A DNA stretch of 64,000 nucleotides from Alphaproteobacteria bacterium (GCA_022825235.1 JAJDYI010000069.1:1-64000), one strand, 5' to 3'; counted from the stretch's first letter, positions 25,045 to 34,938 are shown. A program made the numbers and translations. Notes: generated by a model from the letters alone, not told the origin.

Positions 25045-27366
25045 TCATGTAGACGGCTCTGGAAGGTGTCGGCCTTCCTGTCGAGTTACGTCAACCAAGG
25101 TCGTGTGCGCCGAGCATCCCTGGCCGATACGCGATGTCCCGATGTCCCGCGTCAGCACGTTTGGGTTTCCCTGGCGGTCGGTATCGTGCTCGTCGGGATC
25201 AAACCAGGCTCCCGTGGAAATCGCGACGACCCGTTCGCGAATGTGGTCGGAAACCCTGGCCCGGGCGCAACATCGTCCCCGAGCGTTAAAGACGACCACT
25301 GGGTCGCCGTCGCTGATCGCGCGGGCCCTCGCGTCTTCGGGATTCATGATGACGGGCATGGGGCGTGCATTCTCCATGTCCGCAAGTGCGCACTCCATTT
25401 GACTGTGCAACTTGTCACCGGGCTGCGGCGATACCAGATGGAGCGGGTACTCCACTGCGGACGGTCCGCCAAGCCATTCGTCGGGCGCACGCCAGACCGG
25501 GTGGCCCGGACACTCGTCATATCCGAATCCCGCAATCGTCTCCGAGAAGATCTCGAGCCGGCCGGAAGGGGTATTGAGTTGGTGTGCGAACGGGTCTTCG
25601 CGGAATGCGGCAAAGGGAACAGGCGCGTTTTCCGCGCCTTCGATGGGAAGCTTGACCCAGTTCCGTCTCCGCAATTCGTCAAGGCCCGGAGTTTCGACCC
25701 CCAGTCGCGCGGCATCCTGGCGGAAACGGTCGTAGAGGTGGCGCTGCCAATCGGCGGCGGACCGGCCTTCCGAGAACGCCTCTCCCAGGCCCAATCGACG
25801 GGCAAGCTCAGTGAAGATTTCGTAGTCGTCGCGGGCCTCACCCACGGGTTCGACCAGCCGGCCCATGTGAAACAGATACGCGTCGTTCGGGGAACGTCCG
25901 ATATCTTCGCGCTCGAAGGGAGTCGTGGCCGGAAACACGATGTCCGCCCGCTTGGCGGTGGCGGTCCACCAGGGTTCGTGCACGATGATCGTTTCTGGCT
26001 TTTCCCAGGCCCGACACAGCCGCCGCAGATCCTGATGGTGATGGAAGGGGTTGCCGCCGCACCAGTAGACCAGCCGGATGTCCGGGTAGGCCCGGCGCTG
26101 TCCGTTGAAGTCGTAAGGGGCACCCGGATGGAGCAGCATGTCCGCGATGCGTGCCACCGGGATGGCATCGGCGACAGGATTGTCCCCTTGGGGCAGTCGC
26201 AGCCCGCCCAGGCGCTTGAGGGGGACGCCGACTCCGCCGATCGCGCCGTAGCCGTAGCCGACGCCGCCTCCGGGCAGGCCGATCTGGCCCAGCATCGCTG
26301 CCAGCACCGCCGCCATCCAGTAGGGCTGTTCCCCGTTCTGTCCCCTCTGCAGCGCCCAGGCGACGGTGATCAGCGTGCGGGTGCGCGCCATTCTGCGCGC
26401 GAGAGTGCGAATTTCCTTTGCGTCGATCCCACAAATCCTCGTCGCCCACTCCGGGGACTTGGGCTCGCCGTCCGTTTCGCCGAGAAGGTATAGGCGAAAC
26501 CGGTCGTAGCCGGTCGTGCACCGCTCGAGAAACGCACGGTCGACGAGACCATCCGTTTCCAGAACATGGGCGAGGCCCAACATCAGGGCCGTATCAGTGC
26601 CCGGTATGGTGGGCAGCCACTCCGAACTCTCGACGGTGTCCGTGCGCTGCGGGCCGACATTGACGAGATGCATGCCCTTCGCCCGATAGCGCTCCAGCCA
26701 GCCGAGCGCCTGATGCTCCGTCACCCCGCCCATGCTCACCTGCGAGTTCTTCGGGTTGATCCCGCCGAACATGACGAGGGTCTCGGTGTGCGCTTCGATC
26801 ATCGGCCACGAGTTCTGGTGGCCCCAGAGCAGCTTGAGAAACGGCATGCCGAACACATGCGGAATGATCGCCTGCGCGGCGGCGGTGCTGTAGCTCGCTA
26901 CCGAGGCGACGTAGCCGCCGATCGAGTTCAGGAATCGGTGAACCTGGCCTAGTGCATGGTGAAATCGGCCGGCGCTTGCCCACCCGTAGGAGCCGCCGAA
27001 GATCGCGTCGTTCCCGTATTCTCGCCGAACACGTTCGAGTTCGGCGGCGGCGATGTCCAGCGCCTCGTCCCACGGAAGTTCAACGAACGGGTCCTGTCCG
27101 CGCCGCTCACGCGCCCGATCCCCGCGCCCGTCGAGCCAACCCTTGCGGATCGATGGACGCAGGACCCGGGTGCGGTGGTGGATGGCGGCGGGAAGAATGT
27201 CGGAGATGGCAGGGGGATTCGGATCTTCTGAGAAGGGCGCTGCCGCGACGATTCGGCCGTCCTCGGTCGTGACCTCCATGGCTCCCCAGTGACTGGTGGT
27301 GACCCTTGTTCTTCGGCCCGCCGCCGGGGCTGCTTCAGCGCGTTGCGGCATGTCTTGCTCCGCCAT
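25045..27366 (-). CDS. Molybdopterin oxidoreductase of the DMSO/TMAO/biotin sulfoxide reductase family
   Basis: 773 residues, close to BisC/TorZ length. It lacks the N-terminal Cys cluster for an iron-sulfur centre and has no twin-arginine signal, so a cytoplasmic BisC-like enzyme is likely. The cofactor region includes FGGSYGWASAGRFHHALGQ and SYSTAAAQAIIPHVFG, whose Ser corresponds to the Mo-ligating serine of DMSO reductases. The C-terminal molydopterin-binding domain contains LVSPQPGDKLHSQME and DPVVVFNARG. The substrate may be biotin or methionine sulfoxide or TMAO; proximity to TMA genes is suggestive only. Confidence 0.88.
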   Translation of the reverse strand: MAEQDMPQRAEAAPAAGRRTRVTTSHWGAMEVTTEDGRIVAAAPFSEDPNPPAISDILPAAIHHRTRVLRPSIRKGWLDGRGDRARERRGQDPFVELPWDEALDIAAAELERVRREYGNDAIFGGSYGWASAGRFHHALGQVHRFLNSIGGYVASVASYSTAAAQAIIPHVFGMPFLKLLWGHQNSWPMIEAHTETLVMFGGINPKNSQVSMGGVTEHQALGWLERYRAKGMHLVNVGPQRTDTVESSEWLPTIPGTDTALMLGLAHVLETDGLVDRAFLERCTTGYDRFRLYLLGETDGEPKSPEWATRICGIDAKEIRTLARRMARTRTLITVAWALQRGQNGEQPYWMAAVLAAMLGQIGLPGGGVGYGYGAIGGVGVPLKRLGGLRLPQGDNPVADAIPVARIADMLLHPGAPYDFNGQRRAYPDIRLVYWCGGNPFHHHQDLRRLCRAWEKPETIIVHEPWWTATAKRADIVFPATTPFEREDIGRSPNDAYLFHMGRLVEPVGEARDDYEIFTELARRLGLGEAFSEGRSAADWQRHLYDRFRQDAARLGVETPGLDELRRRNWVKLPIEGAENAPVPFAAFREDPFAHQLNTPSGRLEIFSETIAGFGYDECPGHPVWRAPDEWLGGPSAVEYPLHLVSPQPGDKLHSQMECALADMENARPMPVIMNPEDARARAISDGDPVVVFNARGRCCARARVSDHIRERVVAISTGAWFDPDEHDTDRQGNPNVLTRDIGTSRIGQGCSAHTTLVDVTRQEGRHLPEPST

Positions 27367-27591
27367 GGTTGCTGGGTGTCAACTGCTCGTCTCGTCGGTC
27401 TCCGGCAGTCCCGGCCGCGACATTGCGTTGGCGCACTTGCTCTTCAACAGCGTGCAGTTGATCGCGGCAATCCGGTGCTTCGTGCGGAGGAGCGGGTTCC
27501 TGTGCACGTGCCGTGCGTCGAGCCCGGTCAGTTGGTCCCGGCAGAATGTTAGGTGAACGTGAGCGCCGCCGCCAAATCGGCGGGGCCCTCC

Positions 27592-28473
27592 TTAGCGGGA
27601 GTGTTCGATTTCTCCCGGCCGGCGCGCCTGTGCGGCCCAACGGGCGCTGGCTGCGAACCCGCCGAAGGGAAACAGATGGATCCGTTCGATATTGCTTTCA
27701 GGATGCGTCTGCTTGAAGTCATCCAGGGCGGCTACAAGGTCGTCCGGCGCATACGGCCGCATGAGTCGTGTCAGGTCGCGGGCGCGTTTCTTCAGCACTG
27801 ACAGGGACGGGCCGACACCGCAGCGGAGCGCAAAGCGGATGAGCGTCGGGAGCTTGGTGGGGCCGGCGACGCCCACGTGAATTGGCAGGGTTGCTCCCAG
27901 GTCCTGCAGACGGTTCGCCCAAGCGACGATCGGCACCGGGTCGAAAGCAAACTGGGTGACCAGGGCCATGGCACAGTCGGTCCCGTCCTTCGCGAACCTG
28001 TCCTTCCAGAGGACGGCCTCGTCGGCAACCCGGGTGCCGCCAGTGGGGTCAATGTCGCGGTTGCCCTCGGGATGACCGGCAACGTGGAGCCTGGTGAAGC
28101 CGAGCCGGTCGAAGAGTCCGGTTTCCAGGAGCTCGATCGCGCTGCAATAGGCACCTGCCGGAACCGGGACATCCCCGGCGATCACGAGGGCCTCTTCGAC
28201 GCCGGCCTCCCGGTACCGCCCCAGCCAGGCCTCCAGCCTCGAGCGGGTGTCGATCAGGCGGGCAGGCACATGCGGCATCACCGGAAAGCCCTGCGCGCGC
28301 AGATGCCGGGCGACGGTAACCATGTCTTCAATCGGCGTTCCCGGCACATGGGCGATGTAAATCCGGGTGCTTGCCGGCAACGTCTCACGCGGGCCGGTCC
28401 CCAGGGCAGCGGCTCTTGGCAGCGCCTCGATCGAGAATTCTTCAACGATCGTCATGGGCTTTCCCTTGGTCAC
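27592..28473 (-). CDS. Methylenetetrahydrofolate reductase-like protein
   Basis: 293 residues with a TIM-barrel pattern like MetF: TRIYIAHVPGTPIEDMV, GFPVMPHVPAR, EALVIAGDVP, LHVAGHPEGNRDI, ALVTQFAFDPVPIVAW and GVAGPTKLPTLIRFALRCGV. The usual N-terminal FEFFPPK motif is replaced by EEFSIEALPR, so it is a divergent member. It should reduce methylene-THF to methyl-THF using FAD, linking C1 units to methionine or C1 oxidation. It lies 225 bases before the molybdoenzyme on the same strand, and that gap contains no recognisable gene. A link to C1 units released by Tdm 20 kb away is speculative. Confidence 0.8.
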   Translation of the reverse strand: MTKGKPMTIVEEFSIEALPRAAALGTGPRETLPASTRIYIAHVPGTPIEDMVTVARHLRAQGFPVMPHVPARLIDTRSRLEAWLGRYREAGVEEALVIAGDVPVPAGAYCSAIELLETGLFDRLGFTRLHVAGHPEGNRDIDPTGGTRVADEAVLWKDRFAKDGTDCAMALVTQFAFDPVPIVAWANRLQDLGATLPIHVGVAGPTKLPTLIRFALRCGVGPSLSVLKKRARDLTRLMRPYAPDDLVAALDDFKQTHPESNIERIHLFPFGGFAASARWAAQARRPGEIEHSR

Positions 28474-28799
28474 ACAGCCGTGCGTGCGAACGCTTCGGTA
28501 GCCGCAGCCGCGTTCGCATGGCCTCTCCGATACCGTCGCCCGGTTGCCATCGAGGAAGACATCGCGGCGCAGGAAGAGAAAGGGAACACGGAAGCGGGCG
28601 CAACCGTTCGCGATCCGTCCTGGGGCGGCCGCGATTCGCCGGGGGCCACGAATTCCGGTGCGGCCCGCACGATAGCGGGTTTCGCGTGCATCTGAATCAA
28701 CAGAACGTCCCGGACCCTTTCGCCCGGCGGATTCGGCCTCGCAGACCTCGGGGAGGTGACAGCGGCTATCATCGCCCGCCGCCGTCAGAGTCCCGCCGC
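28474..28799. other. Divergent promoter region of the MTHFR-like gene and ilvA
   Basis: About 325 bases between divergent starts. I see no clear -35/-10 boxes, operator or leader-peptide attenuator of the ilv type. Confidence 0.4.
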
Positions 28800-30317
28800 A
28801 TGCCTCGCGACTACGTCACCAGGATCCTGAAGGCACGCGTCTACGATGTGGCCCGCGAGACGCCTCTGGAATTGGCGTCCTGGCTGTCCTCGCGACTCGG
28901 CAGCGACGTGTGGCTCAAGCGCGAAGACCTCCAGCCGGTCTTCTCCTTCAAGGTCCGAGGCGCCTACAACAAGCTCGCATCCCTCACTGCGGCGGAACGC
29001 GCGCGGGGGGTCATTGCGGCGTCAGCCGGCAACCACGCCCAGGGAGTCGCGTTGGCGGCGCACCGGCTCGGGGTCAGCGCGCTCATCGTCATGCCGGAGA
29101 CAGCACCCCGCATCAAGGTTGAGGCGGTGCAGCGGTTCGAGGCAGAAGTGCTGCTCGCCGGCGATTCGTTCGACGGCGCCAGGGAGCGGGCGGCTGTCCT
29201 CGCGGCCGAACGCGGGATGATCGTCATCCCCCCGTTCGACGACGAGGACGTGATCGCCGGACAGGGCACGGTGGGAATGGAGATCGTGCGTCAGCAGGGC
29301 CGGCCGTTCGACGCGATCTTCATCGAGGTTGGCGGCGGCGGGCTCATCGCCGGCATCTCCGCCTACGTCAAGGCGTTGTGGCCGCAGACGCGGATCGTCG
29401 GGGTCGAGCCGCACGACACCCCGACGCTGCACGCGTCGCTTGCGGCGGGCGAGCGCGTGATCCTGGAGCGCGTCGGCATTTTCGCCGACGGCGTGGCGGT
29501 GAGGCAGATCGGGGAGGAGCCGTTCCGGATCGCGCGCGAATGCGTTGACGAGGTCGTGCTCGTCTCCACCGACGAGATCTGCGCCGCGATCAAGGACATC
29601 TTCGAGGACACCCGATCGATCGCCGAACCGGCGGGCGCGCTCGCGGTGGCGGGCCTGAAGCGCTACGTCGAGCGCGAAGGCGTCACCGGCCAGCGCTTCG
29701 CGGCGATCGTGAGCGGCGCCAACGTGAGCTTCGGCCGTCTGCGCCACATCGCCGAGCGCGCCGAACTCGGCGGCCACCGCGAGTGTCTGCTCGCGGTGAC
29801 GATTCCGGAGCGCCCCGGCAGCCTGCTCAGGTTCTGCGAACTCATCGGCGATCGTTCGATCACCGAATTCAACTACCGCTATGCCACCGAGGCGGGCGCG
29901 TACATCTTTGTGGGCGTCGAGATCGGCGATCCGCGTGCCGACAAGCAGGGGCTCGTCGATGCGCTTGAGCGGGCCGGCTACCCGCTCCTCGATCTGACCG
30001 ACGACGAGATGGCCAAGCTCCACGTCCGCTACATGGTGGGCGGGCATGCGCCCGGGGAGCTCGACGAAGTCGTCTATCGGTTCGAATTCCCGGAGCGTCC
30101 GGGAGCGCTGATGCACTTTCTCACCCGGATGGGCAGCAACCCCTGGAACATCAGCATGTTCCACTACCGCAACCACGGCTCGGCTTATGGTCGCGTGCTC
30201 ATCGGCCTGCAGGTGCCCCGGCACGAACGCGGCGACTTCCAGTCGTTCCTGGACGAGGTGGGATACGAGTACCGGGAAGAAACCGGGAATCCAGCGTACC
30301 GGATGTTCCTGCGGTAG
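28800..30317 (+). CDS. ilvA: Threonine ammonia-lyase, biosynthetic
   Basis: 505 residues from ATG 28800, the length of biosynthetic IlvA. The PLP lysine is in FSFKVRGAYNK (about residue 51), followed by ASAGNHAQGVALAA, the glycine-rich EVGGGGLIAGI phosphate loop and EPAGALAVAGLKRY. Two C-terminal ACT-like regulatory domains follow (from about residues 325 and 420: LLAVTIPERPGSLLRF and YRFEFPERPGALMHF), as needed for isoleucine inhibition and valine activation. The enzyme deaminates threonine to 2-oxobutanoate, the first step of isoleucine synthesis. Confidence 0.95.
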   Translation: MPRDYVTRILKARVYDVARETPLELASWLSSRLGSDVWLKREDLQPVFSFKVRGAYNKLASLTAAERARGVIAASAGNHAQGVALAAHRLGVSALIVMPETAPRIKVEAVQRFEAEVLLAGDSFDGARERAAVLAAERGMIVIPPFDDEDVIAGQGTVGMEIVRQQGRPFDAIFIEVGGGGLIAGISAYVKALWPQTRIVGVEPHDTPTLHASLAAGERVILERVGIFADGVAVRQIGEEPFRIARECVDEVVLVSTDEICAAIKDIFEDTRSIAEPAGALAVAGLKRYVEREGVTGQRFAAIVSGANVSFGRLRHIAERAELGGHRECLLAVTIPERPGSLLRFCELIGDRSITEFNYRYATEAGAYIFVGVEIGDPRADKQGLVDALERAGYPLLDLTDDEMAKLHVRYMVGGHAPGELDEVVYRFEFPERPGALMHFLTRMGSNPWNISMFHYRNHGSAYGRVLIGLQVPRHERGDFQSFLDEVGYEYREETGNPAYRMFLR

Positions 30318-30521
30318 CGGAGCGGGTGCGGTCCCGTCACCGGATCGTTTCAGATCCCCGGCGGAACCCCGGCGCGGGCGCCCTGCCGGCGGTGGGGTGC
30401 GTGACGAAGCGCTCAGCCCCCACGCGGGCCAGCGGCAATCGCCAACCAGGTGCTCCGCCTCGCGCTGCCCGTCTCCAACAAGCGCGTCCCGCCGCCGACC
30501 CGGAAGCCAGCGTCAGCGCCG

Positions 30522-30854
30522 TCAGCGAGCCTCGTCGCGCCGCCACGGGGAGGATTCGAGTTCATAGTCCCGGACGACTTCAGCCACCCGAATGCGGTAG
30601 CGTTCGAACAGCGCGGTGCGGCCTCGTTCCTGGGCGTCCTGGTGAGGCGCCGTCTCGCGCCACTGCCGGATGGCCGCCTCGTCCCTCCAGGTCGACAGGG
30701 AAAGGATCTTCCCGGGCTGCACCAGGCTCTCGAACCGTTCGATGGCGACAAAACCGTCCACGGTTTCCAGCTCTTGGCGGAGCTGGGCGGCGATGTCCAG
30801 GTATTCGCCCCTGCCGTCGGCAGTCGGCTCCACTTCGAAGATGACGACATGCAT
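30522..30854 (-). CDS. Antibiotic biosynthesis monooxygenase-type protein
   Basis: 110 residues from ATG 30854, with an AAAGG site (an earlier frame start is unsupported). The ABM ferredoxin-like fold is shown by MHVVIFEVEPTADGRGEYLDIAAQLRQEL, DGFVAIERFESLVQPGKILSLSTW and DEAAIRQWRE. Members range from quinol monooxygenases to haem-degrading enzymes and often act as homodimers. The substrate cannot be told. It stands alone between ilvA and the Bat operon. Confidence 0.8.
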   Translation of the reverse strand: MHVVIFEVEPTADGRGEYLDIAAQLRQELETVDGFVAIERFESLVQPGKILSLSTWRDEAAIRQWRETAPHQDAQERGRTALFERYRIRVAEVVRDYELESSPWRRDEAR

Positions 30855-31032
30855 GGCGAGACCTTTCCTGAAATCGAAGTGCGACCGCGCGGCCATCACG
30901 CCCAGATTCGTTGCGCTCCTGGTTGGGAGTTCAGCCCGCCTGGCGGACTGATCGCCGCGCTGACCGGCCTAGACGGGGGGAATCGTACAGCTGGCGCTGC
31001 ACCTTGCCCAATCGGGGTGCTGCGAACGCCGT

Positions 31033-32349
31033 TCAGCGCAGGAACAGGAACCGCGCCATGCCGGGCAGGAGCGCCGACAGGAAACGCCGCATAACCAGCC
31101 GTCGTGACGCGAGGATCAGGGTCGCGGCGAGGCGGCTTGGTTGCACGCTGCCCCCCGACGGTCCGAAGATCGAGCGGTGCAAGCGGCCCACCTGATCGGT
31201 CGCACGGGCGCCGAGCAGCTGTGCCTCCTCGCGGCCCATGGTGGTGTGCGGCCCGAAGGTGTCCCGGCCCCAGGCCAGGAAGGACCCGTAGAACTCGAGC
31301 GGGTCGGCCTCCCGCCTGGAAGCCCTCCAGAAACGCAGATCCGCCCGGCCCGGGAGTGCGCGCCAGAGCAGGAGGCCGATGGCCAGGGTCAGTGCCGCCA
31401 TCGGCACCGACAGCACCCCGATCAGCCCCAGCCGATTGGCCCGGTGCCCCGCCAACGCTTCTTCACGCAACGCCTGGCGCAGCGCCATCGCGTCCCGCTT
31501 GAGCGGCTCGATGCGCTGTGGCGGGACGGCGACGTCAGCCGGCTGCCCCAGCTCCGGGTCCCAGTACGGAAACCGGATCCCGCTGATGTGGGTGACGTCT
31601 TCCGTTTCGACGTAGATGTCCCATGACTGCTCGAGGTGGGCGATGAAGCCGAGGTCGGTCTTCTCGGTTCTGGTCGATACCTCGGTACTCAGCACCCGGT
31701 GCCCGTCGTCCGGGTCCAGAACGAGCTCAGGCAGGTCGTCGCCGGTCACACCGGCGACGCTCAGCGTGACCGTGCGGCGCACCGTGTCGCCGTTGCGGAT
31801 TTCGCTGATGGCGTGCGACCACGCTTCCCCCATCGTCGCGTCGCGCGAGACGATCCAGGCGGCGCCGGCAAATGCCGGGTCCGCGGGATGAACGACGATC
31901 ACCTCCTCGGGGCGGATTTCCGTGAATTCGAAACTCTGGCGATCGGCGGGCTCGGAAATGCCGGTGACGGTGATCGGGGGAATGACGATGGTGCCGCTCC
32001 GTTCGGGGACGATCGCGAGCCGCGTCTCGTGGCTGTACTTGCTGCTCCCCAGCGTGCTGTAGCCGTCGGCATCGAGAACTTCGACCTGCCGCGTGTGGGG
32101 ACGCGCGAGAACGGCTGAGCGGACACCCTCGATTGCCGGCAGGTCGAGGCGGACACGCTTGAAGGGGTCGGACGAAATGAACTGGATGTGGAGGACGATT
32201 TCGCCGCCGACGTAGGCACCCTGCGTGGTCACGAACGATGGTTCCAGGGTGACCTGGAACCATCGGCGCTCCGCCTCGCCCGCCTGCTGCGCGAGAGCTG
32301 CTGTGCCGCCGGCGCATAGAACGAGGCAGGCGAGCAGAACGCGGATCAT
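31033..32349 (-). CDS. batD: BatD-like membrane protein
   Basis: 438 residues. The N-terminal signal peptide ends around ALA-QQ; a long periplasmic beta-rich region follows (QVTLEPSFVTTQGAYVGGEIVLHI, then PERSGTIVIPPITVTG), then a membrane span near residue 320 (IGVLSVPMAALTLAIGLLLW) and a cytoplasmic helical tail. This is the BatD/oxygen-tolerance layout. It is last in the seven-gene MoxR/Bat operon, and its ATG overlaps the stop of the TPR gene as ATGA. The function is in envelope or stress-related protein assembly, not well defined. Confidence 0.85.
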   Translation of the reverse strand: MIRVLLACLVLCAGGTAALAQQAGEAERRWFQVTLEPSFVTTQGAYVGGEIVLHIQFISSDPFKRVRLDLPAIEGVRSAVLARPHTRQVEVLDADGYSTLGSSKYSHETRLAIVPERSGTIVIPPITVTGISEPADRQSFEFTEIRPEEVIVVHPADPAFAGAAWIVSRDATMGEAWSHAISEIRNGDTVRRTVTLSVAGVTGDDLPELVLDPDDGHRVLSTEVSTRTEKTDLGFIAHLEQSWDIYVETEDVTHISGIRFPYWDPELGQPADVAVPPQRIEPLKRDAMALRQALREEALAGHRANRLGLIGVLSVPMAALTLAIGLLLWRALPGRADLRFWRASRREADPLEFYGSFLAWGRDTFGPHTTMGREEAQLLGARATDQVGRLHRSIFGPSGGSVQPSRLAATLILASRRLVMRRFLSALLPGMARFLFLR

Positions 32350-33152
32350 TCGACCGGTCTCGCGATCCTGGTCTCGTAGACCGACAGCAGGCGTGCGCGG
32401 ACCACCTTTTCCGGATCGTCGTGAATTCTCCGGAGCAGTACCGTGGCGGGCCGAGCGCTCGTTCTCGGCTTTAGGTCCACGGTGCCCACGACCCGGTGGT
32501 CGTTGCGTCCGCGATCTTCACTCGTCCGGCCGATGGCGGTGGCGCTGCCCACTTCGCCGATCGTGTCGACCGGCTTCGGGCGTTCCGCGGGCTCGCTGTC
32601 ACTGACCTCGTCGGTGTCGTTGGTATTCCCGGCGGTATCGCTTTGCGGGGAATCGGCCGCCTGCGCCCAGTTCGAGATGCCTTCCTGCGGTTCCGTGACC
32701 ATGTGCTCCTCGACCTCGGTCGGCACGTGCTCGGGCGGATCTTCCTGCTCCGCAGTCTCCGGTGCCGGCTGCGTCAACTGCTGCACCAGCGCCAGGTTGT
32801 GGCGCGCATCCGCGTGGTCGGGGTCGAACCGCAACACCCGCTGATAGGTCGAGATGGCATTGGGCCAGTCGCGCAAATGGGCGTAACTGTTGCCCAGGTT
32901 GTACAGGCTCAGCACCGTCTCCTCGGCCGAGAATTCGCGAAGCGCCTGCGCGTAACGTCCGGCCCGGTAGGCCGCGACACCGCGCCATGCTGCTTCACGG
33001 AAGAACAGCAGCGCCAGGTCCGGGCGCTGGTCGCCCAGGTACTCGGCAGCGATCTCGAAATCGGTCGGGACCCGCTCGATGCGCGGCCACAGCCAGGATA
33101 CGGCCACGGCCGCGGCCACGATGGCGCCCCAGCCGAGCCCGCGCCCCATCAT
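32346..33152 (-). CDS. TPR protein of the Bat operon (BatE/BatC-like)
   Basis: 268 residues from ATG 33152, whose ATGA overlaps the BatB stop. One N-terminal membrane segment (GWGAIVAAAVAVSWLW) anchors a periplasmic domain with two or three tetratricopeptide units (about 45-125: YRAGRYAQALREF, LYNLGNSYAHLRDWPNAISTYQRVLRFDPDHADA). An acidic, Pro/Glu-rich low-complexity linker and a basic C-terminal segment follow. It matches the TPR component of Bat operons, thought to organise the membrane complex. Confidence 0.82.
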   Translation of the reverse strand: MMGRGLGWGAIVAAAVAVSWLWPRIERVPTDFEIAAEYLGDQRPDLALLFFREAAWRGVAAYRAGRYAQALREFSAEETVLSLYNLGNSYAHLRDWPNAISTYQRVLRFDPDHADARHNLALVQQLTQPAPETAEQEDPPEHVPTEVEEHMVTEPQEGISNWAQAADSPQSDTAGNTNDTDEVSDSEPAERPKPVDTIGEVGSATAIGRTSEDRGRNDHRVVGTVDLKPRTSARPATVLLRRIHDDPEKVVRARLLSVYETRIARPVE

Positions 33153-34006
33153 GAGGACCGGATCCGGCGGAAGAAGAGCAGCCACAACAACGCCGCGGCG
33201 GCGATCAGCCAGGGCGCCACCGCGAACTCCGACGCGTCGTCGCTGTCCCGGACCGCATCGGCGACCAGACCGTCGAGGTCATCGATGATGTCGCCGATCG
33301 TGGTCTCGTCAGCCAGCCGCGCCCCGATCCGGTCCGCATACGCCTCCCAGGCAGCGTCGGGGCCGCCGTTCACGACCACCGCCCGCAGCCAGTCGCCGGC
33401 TTCGGTCGCGTCGGCGGCCGGCACCGCCCCGCCGGTCACCAGAACGAGCTGGCCGGCCACCATTCCGGCCCGCGCCAGCAGCGATTCCGCGTGCGTGATC
33501 GCCATGCCTGGCGCCCGTCCGGAGACCGGCATGACCGCGGGCTCGAGTACCTGCAGGTACCGATCGAGATGCGTCCGGTCGATCGTGAAGGGCACGATGT
33601 CGAACGCTTCTCCTGTGGCCACGACCACGGCGGTCGGGGTCGTCGGGGCGGCATCCAGGATCCGGTAGGCGATCACCCGCTGAATTTCTGCGTCAACGCC
33701 TGCACCGAGGTCCAGGGCGATCACTCTCCCGGCCAGGTTCCCCGACGGGGCCGGGTCGCCCGAATCCAGGATGGGTCGGGCCAGGGCCAGGACCAGGAGC
33801 GTCCAGATCGCCAGCCAGAGCACGACCGGCAACCGGGTCTGCGACACGACCCGGCGCGCCATGAAAGATTGCATCGCGGTATCGATGACCCGATGCCAGT
33901 GGCCGGGGAGGCCCATGCCCGCCTGGCCACGCCAGAGCATCAACCACGCCACCAGTCCGAAGGCCGGTAGCAGCAGGAGGAACGCGAACGGCTCTGCGAA
34001 GCTCAT
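33149..34006 (-). CDS. BatB-like membrane protein with degenerate VWA domain
   Basis: 285 residues from ATG 34006 (ATGA overlap with BatA). Two N-terminal membrane spans (EPFAFLLLLPAFGLVAWLML; LPVVLWLAIWTLLVLALARP) and one C-terminal span (VAPWLIAAAALLWLLFF) flank a Rossmann-like domain. The place of the VWA metal site reads VIALDLGAGVD instead of DxSxS, so the metal-ion-dependent adhesion site looks lost. It is the usual BatB position after BatA. A structural partner role rather than metal-dependent ligand binding is likely. Confidence 0.8.
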   Translation of the reverse strand: MSFAEPFAFLLLLPAFGLVAWLMLWRGQAGMGLPGHWHRVIDTAMQSFMARRVVSQTRLPVVLWLAIWTLLVLALARPILDSGDPAPSGNLAGRVIALDLGAGVDAEIQRVIAYRILDAAPTTPTAVVVATGEAFDIVPFTIDRTHLDRYLQVLEPAVMPVSGRAPGMAITHAESLLARAGMVAGQLVLVTGGAVPAADATEAGDWLRAVVVNGGPDAAWEAYADRIGARLADETTIGDIIDDLDGLVADAVRDSDDASEFAVAPWLIAAAALLWLLFFRRIRSS

Positions 34007-34938
34007 GCCTTGCGGATCTCCTGCACGACCAGGCCGGCGAGCGCGCACAGCGCCAGGGCGACGGCGTAGAGCGACCAGTCGCGGAGGATATGGTTTTCTT
34101 CCTCCGGCCGCTCCGTGGGTTCCATGTCGCTGATCGTGCGCGACGTGGCCGCCAGGTCGGCCGTCGTCTTCGCCCAGAAGAACTGGCCGTCGGCGATCCG
34201 CGCAATGTTCCGGAGAACCTCCGCGCCGTCGGCCTCGATGTTGGAGGCGAAGCCGATGGTGTGAACCCGGATGCCGCGCTGCGCCGCGAGGTCGGCCGCG
34301 TCAAACCCGGTCAGCTCGCCCGAATTGTCTTCGCCGTCGGAGAGCAGCACCAGCACGCGGCTCGCGCTTGGTCCCGGCTCGATCGTCTTGATGGCGAGGC
34401 CGATGGCCCGGCCGAGGTCGGTCCGGTGGCCCGGCAGGCCGATTTCCAGTTCGTCCAGGACCGCCGCGACCGCGTCGACGTCGTAGCCCAGCGGAGCGAC
34501 CAGGTACGCCTCGTGGCCGTAGGCGATCAGTCCGACGCGATCGCCACGGCGCGCCTTGATGAAGTCCTTGAGCAGTTCCCGGACGGCCACGTAGCGCGGG
34601 ACGCTGGCGCCGCCCAGGACCATGTCCTGCTGCTCCATGCTGGCCGACAGGTCGACGGCGATGATCAGGTCGCGGCCGGTCGGCGTCAGGAGGATCGAAT
34701 CCCGGCTGTACGGTCCGGCGAGCGCCACCAGGAGCAGGATCCAGCCGAGAGCCTTGATCCAGACGTCTTCTGGCCGCCGCCGCCGTCGTCGCCCCTGATC
34801 GGACAGGCCCGCCATCAGCCCCCGGATTGGGGCGGGGACAGGCAGCGCCGCATTGGCGGCAATCGCGGGCAGGGCGCGCCACGCCAGGAACGGCAGCGGC
34901 AGCAGCACGAGGGCCCACGGACGCAGCAGCTCCATCAT
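34003..34938 (-). CDS. batA: BatA-like VWA-domain membrane protein
   Basis: 311 residues from ATG 34938. Two N-terminal membrane spans precede a von Willebrand A domain with an intact metal site: DLSASM, the threonine in GHRTDLGRA and the acidic LSDGEDNSG. A C-terminal span closes it (SLYAVALALCALAGLVVQ). The BatA/BatB/MoxR set is linked to aerotolerance, envelope integrity or metal insertion by a MoxR ATPase. Both ends of the gene overlap neighbours by four bases. Confidence 0.9.
   Translation of the reverse strand: MMELLRPWALVLLPLPFLAWRALPAIAANAALPVPAPIRGLMAGLSDQGRRRRRRPEDVWIKALGWILLLVALAGPYSRDSILLTPTGRDLIIAVDLSASMEQQDMVLGGASVPRYVAVRELLKDFIKARRGDRVGLIAYGHEAYLVAPLGYDVDAVAAVLDELEIGLPGHRTDLGRAIGLAIKTIEPGPSASRVLVLLSDGEDNSGELTGFDAADLAAQRGIRVHTIGFASNIEADGAEVLRNIARIADGQFFWAKTTADLAATSRTISDMEPTERPEEENHILRDWSLYAVALALCALAGLVVQEIRKA

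Noticed and set aside
24979-26493. A 504-codon plus-strand frame
   Set aside because: Lies opposite the molybdopterin oxidoreductase and has no family features.
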